Assembly: GCF_007483685.1 (NCBI RefSeq)
Contig: NZ_VMKN01000001.1
Location: forward strand, 875,815 to 939,814
DNA: 64,000 nt
Direction: 5' to 3'
Source of the DNA: Litoribacter populi
GTDB taxonomy: Bacteria; Bacteroidota; Bacteroidia; Cytophagales; Cyclobacteriaceae
Position numbers and translations under genes: made by a program. Positions 61,551 to 64,000 of the stretch are shown piece after piece (position 1 is the stretch's first letter; each line of letters begins with the position of its first letter). The notes beneath the pieces are model-generated. The model ran no database searches, had not been told where the DNA came from, and worked only from the letters and a program-made list of their open reading frames with translations.

Positions 61551-62483
61551 ATGCCCCAAACTACCTCTACTGTTTTGATGGTTCGTCCTGCCGCTTTTGG
61601 ATTTAATCCTGAAACGGAGGAGTCCAATATTTATCAGCAAAGGGACGGTAGGTCTGCGAAGAGTATCCAATGCCAAGCATCGCTGGAGTTTGACTGCAGT
61701 GTAGCCAAGCTTCAGCAGAAAGGGATTGAGGTGATGGTAGTGGAAGATAAACCAGAGCCTTTGACCACAGATGCTGTGTTTCCCAACAATTGGTTTTCCT
61801 CCCATGCAGATGGCAAAGTTTTGCTTTATCCCATGGCTTCTCCCATGCGGAGATTGGAAAGGAGAAAGGATATAATCGAAATGCTTGGGAACAAGGGTTA
61901 TAAGGTTGAGGAAATTATAGACCTTACTTTTTTTGAAAATGATGGTCAATATTTGGAAGGTACCGGAAGCATGGTGCTGGATAGAGAGAATAGAGTGATT
62001 TATGCTTGTCTATCAGACAGAACCCATACCTTACCCTTAAACTATGCCGCTGACATGCTGGGATATGAGTTGGTGAGTTTTTCTGCCTCTCAGAGACATG
62101 AGGATAGAAAGGTCCCCATTTACCATACCAACGTCATGATGCACGTGGGAAGCAAGGTAGCAGTCGTTTGCCTAGACTGTATAGATCAGCCCAGTGTAGC
62201 GATGAGGATTAAGGAAAAACTACAGCAATCCGGCAAACTCGTGCTTCCGATTAGTGTTCATCAAAAATTTGCCTTTGCCGGCAATATGTTGGAGTTGCGG
62301 AATGAGGAGGGGGAGCATTTCACGGTCCTATCCCAAACGGCCTATAATAGTTTGAAGAAAGGGCAACGGCAGTTGCTGGAGAAATTCACAGAGTTGATCA
62401 TATTTGATATCCCCACGATAGAGAAGTTGGGTGGAGGAAGTGCAAGGTGTATGATAGCAGAAGTATTTTTACAACCCTCGTAG
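61551..62483 (+). CDS. ctlX: CtlX-like citrulline/arginine hydrolase (amidinotransferase superfamily)
   Basis: 310 residues of the guanidino-group-modifying fold. FPNNWFSSHADG (around 77-88), ENDGQYLEGTGSMVLD (Glu136), a YHTNVMMHVG block with His192, and the C-terminal GGGSARCMIAE with nucleophile Cys300 form the expected Asp/Glu-His-Cys set. CtlX-type enzymes act on citrulline and related amino acids; arginine deiminase-like activity is an alternative. It lies 56 bp downstream of the propeller gene on the same strand. Confidence 0.9.
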   Translation: MPQTTSTVLMVRPAAFGFNPETEESNIYQQRDGRSAKSIQCQASLEFDCSVAKLQQKGIEVMVVEDKPEPLTTDAVFPNNWFSSHADGKVLLYPMASPMRRLERRKDIIEMLGNKGYKVEEIIDLTFFENDGQYLEGTGSMVLDRENRVIYACLSDRTHTLPLNYAADMLGYELVSFSASQRHEDRKVPIYHTNVMMHVGSKVAVVCLDCIDQPSVAMRIKEKLQQSGKLVLPISVHQKFAFAGNMLELRNEEGEHFTVLSQTAYNSLKKGQRQLLEKFTELIIFDIPTIEKLGGGSARCMIAEVFLQPS

Positions 62484-62499
62484 AATTAAATAGGTCACG

Positions 62500-62700
62500 A
62501 AGTAGCATAAGTTTAAAAAAAGAAGCCGCACTAAGGACATGGTCACAATGGCCACAAAGGAAAAGAAAGACACAAAGAATAGGTTGAACACTGAGTCCAG
62601 CGCAAGTTGCTCTGGACTTGGAACAACGATTTTTTGTTGCCTGTGTACTTCGTACTTAGTACCCTTCCTGTTTTCGACAGTCGTCAGTCCCATTTTTGAT
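62500..62700. repeat. Degenerate CACAAAGG-type and GTACTTCGTACTTAGTACC repeats
   Basis: ACTAAGGACATGGTCACAATGG (62531-62552), CACAAAGGAAAAGAAAGACAC (62555-62575) and TACTTCGTACTTAGTACCC (62645-62663) precede the transposase. No gene is seen here. The AT-rich palindromic stretch 62700-62731 (ATTGATTTTCAATTAAATCA) may mark the left end of the insertion element, but the terminal repeat cannot be verified without the right end. Confidence 0.5.
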
Positions 62701-62782
62701 TAAATAATTGATTTTCAATTAAATCATAATTTTTAGTGGTTGACAATGGGTGTCCCAGCCTTCTTTTTCCTTATTTTCACCC

Positions 62783-64000
62783 ATGTTTGTCCGGAAAAAA
62801 CCCAATAAAAGCGGGAAAATCAGTGTCCAGGTAATCGAGAAAAAATCTGGTAAATATAAAGTCGTCAAAACCGTCGGCAGCAGCCCGGATTTGGACACAG
62901 TAGAAAGACTTGTCAAGGAAGGAGAACAGTGGATTAAGTCCCAACGTGGGCTACTGGAGCTCCCATTCAACAACGAAAAGCAGGCTGTTCAAAACGTTCT
63001 CGACAATATTGCGGGAATTACGGTAACCGGAACAGAGCTTTTATTGGGGAAAATTTTTGACATGATTGGCTTTAACGCTGTCAAGGATGAACTATTCAGG
63101 TGGCTGGTTTTTTCAAGGCTGTGTTTTCCGGGCAGTAAACTCAAGACCACTGAGTACCTCTTCAATTTCCATGGGCTTTCCATCGAGGTCCATGCCCTGT
63201 ACAGGTATATGGACAAGCTGTACAACAATTATAAAGAAACCGTCCAGCTGATCAGCTTTGAGCATACCAGGAAAATACTCGGGGGATCGATCAATGTCGT
63301 GTTTTATGATGTGACCACTCTCTATTTTGAAATAGACCAGGAAGATGACCTTAGAAAAACAGGTTTTTCGAAAGAGGGAAAACATCAGAATCCACAGATC
63401 GTACTGGGCCTTCTTGTCGGGCTGGAGGGATATCCGTTGGCCTATGAAATTTTCGAGGGAAACAAGTTTGAAGGCCACACGATGATCCCGGTTATTGAGA
63501 AGTTCAAGACTAAATATAACCTGCCCGCCCCCGTCATCATAGCTGATTCGGGCCTGCTTTCAAAAAAGAATATTGAAGACCTCGTTGAAAAGGGATATGA
63601 GTTCATTTTGGGAGCCAGGCTGAAGACCGGCGGTAAGGGCCAAAAATCAAAGGTTCTTTCACTTGAGCTGTGCAACGGGGAGAGCACCATCCTGGATTGG
63701 GAAGAAGGGCTCAAAATGGTTGTCAGCTATTCTGAGAAGCGGGCCAGAAAAGACCGGTCCAACAGGGAAAGGGGCCTGAAGAAGCTGGAGAAGCAGCTCA
63801 GGTCGGGAAAGCTCAATAAATCGCACATCAACAACAGGGGCTACAACAAGTACCTAAAAATGGAGGGCGAAATCAAAATTGAGATCGACCGGGCAAGATT
63901 TGAACAGGATTCCAGGTGGGACGGCCTGAAAGGCTATATCACCAATACACGACTGGGGAAAGACCAAATAATAGAAAACTACAACAATCTGTGGAAAATA
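62783..64000 (+). CDS. IS1634-like DDE transposase, C-terminus outside window
   Basis: 406 codons of an open frame from ATG 62783 (MFVRKKPNKSGK) that runs off the right edge. First catalytic Asp in VVFYDVTTLYFE, second in VIIADSGLLSK; the catalytic Glu should lie near or beyond the window end. The long insert between them and the N-terminal KTVGSSPDLDTVERL block match IS1634-type members of the IS4 superfamily, which move by cut and paste. Whether the element is intact cannot be judged from this window. Confidence 0.88.
   Translation, partial: MFVRKKPNKSGKISVQVIEKKSGKYKVVKTVGSSPDLDTVERLVKEGEQWIKSQRGLLELPFNNEKQAVQNVLDNIAGITVTGTELLLGKIFDMIGFNAVKDELFRWLVFSRLCFPGSKLKTTEYLFNFHGLSIEVHALYRYMDKLYNNYKETVQLISFEHTRKILGGSINVVFYDVTTLYFEIDQEDDLRKTGFSKEGKHQNPQIVLGLLVGLEGYPLAYEIFEGNKFEGHTMIPVIEKFKTKYNLPAPVIIADSGLLSKKNIEDLVEKGYEFILGARLKTGGKGQKSKVLSLELCNGESTILDWEEGLKMVVSYSEKRARKDRSNRERGLKKLEKQLRSGKLNKSHINNRGYNKYLKMEGEIKIEIDRARFEQDSRWDGLKGYITNTRLGKDQIIENYNNLWKI

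Overview
The window looks like a chromosomal segment of a member of the Bacteroidota, most likely close to the Cyclobacteriaceae (an inference). The grounds are a TonB-dependent receptor with a carboxypeptidase-regulatory-like N-terminus, DUF4221, CHRD and DUF2807 proteins, many lipoproteins, weak or absent Shine-Dalgarno sequences, and a tRNA promoter matching the Bacteroidota TTTG / TAnnTTTG pattern. No organism can be named from the sequence alone.

Bases 1-45,165 form one large locus built around ABC exporters. It holds eleven FtsX/MacB-type permeases of about 800 residues (one cut by the left edge) but only two ATPases (23507-24205, 43161-43835), one HlyD-type adaptor (21601-22851) and one TolC-type outer-membrane channel (43837-45165). 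A sigma54-type two-component pair sits in the middle: an NtrC-family regulator (19846-21234) and its PAS-containing kinase (18504-19856). A second sensory operon lies at the left: a secreted SDHY-repeat protein, a LytS-type kinase, a degenerate kinase-like protein and a LytTR regulator (1985-6360). Small unrelated genes are interspersed (kelch lipoprotein, GNAT, OsmC, zinc-ribbon/HhH protein, VOC, CHRD, four-helix-bundle protein).

The main discovery is regulatory. Ten transcription units in this locus are preceded by a 22-bp element of the form CG-N4-CGRWCR-N4-YGKTCG (an inverted repeat resembling an enhancer-binding-protein site; one copy is degenerate). In every case it is followed 60-63 bp later by a -24/-12-like promoter, roughly YGGYAY-N5-TNG. 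These units lie in front of six permeases (the partial one at the left edge, 6504, 11941, 16087, 29380 and 32949), the adaptor operon, the ATPase-TolC operon, the SDHY-repeat/LytTR operon and the DUF2807 gene. The linked NtrC-type regulator is the natural candidate to bind them. The dispersed exporter parts would then form one co-regulated, probably envelope-stress-responsive, export regulon. I saw no such element from 45 to 64 kb.

Bases 45,280-64,000 are ordinary chromosome. They contain a tRNA-Ser with a clear promoter and terminator, a BrkB/YihY membrane protein, two lipoproteins, a thioesterase-MltG pair, a Sua5/YrdC enzyme, WbqC, ClpC, a TonB receptor locus with a lipoprotein and two paralogous beta-propeller-like exported proteins, and a CtlX-type hydrolase. 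An IS1634-like transposase is cut by the right edge. Gaps are rich in short degenerate repeats: CGGACATC-type octamer arrays, GTACCAAGTA arrays and CACAAAGG-type elements.
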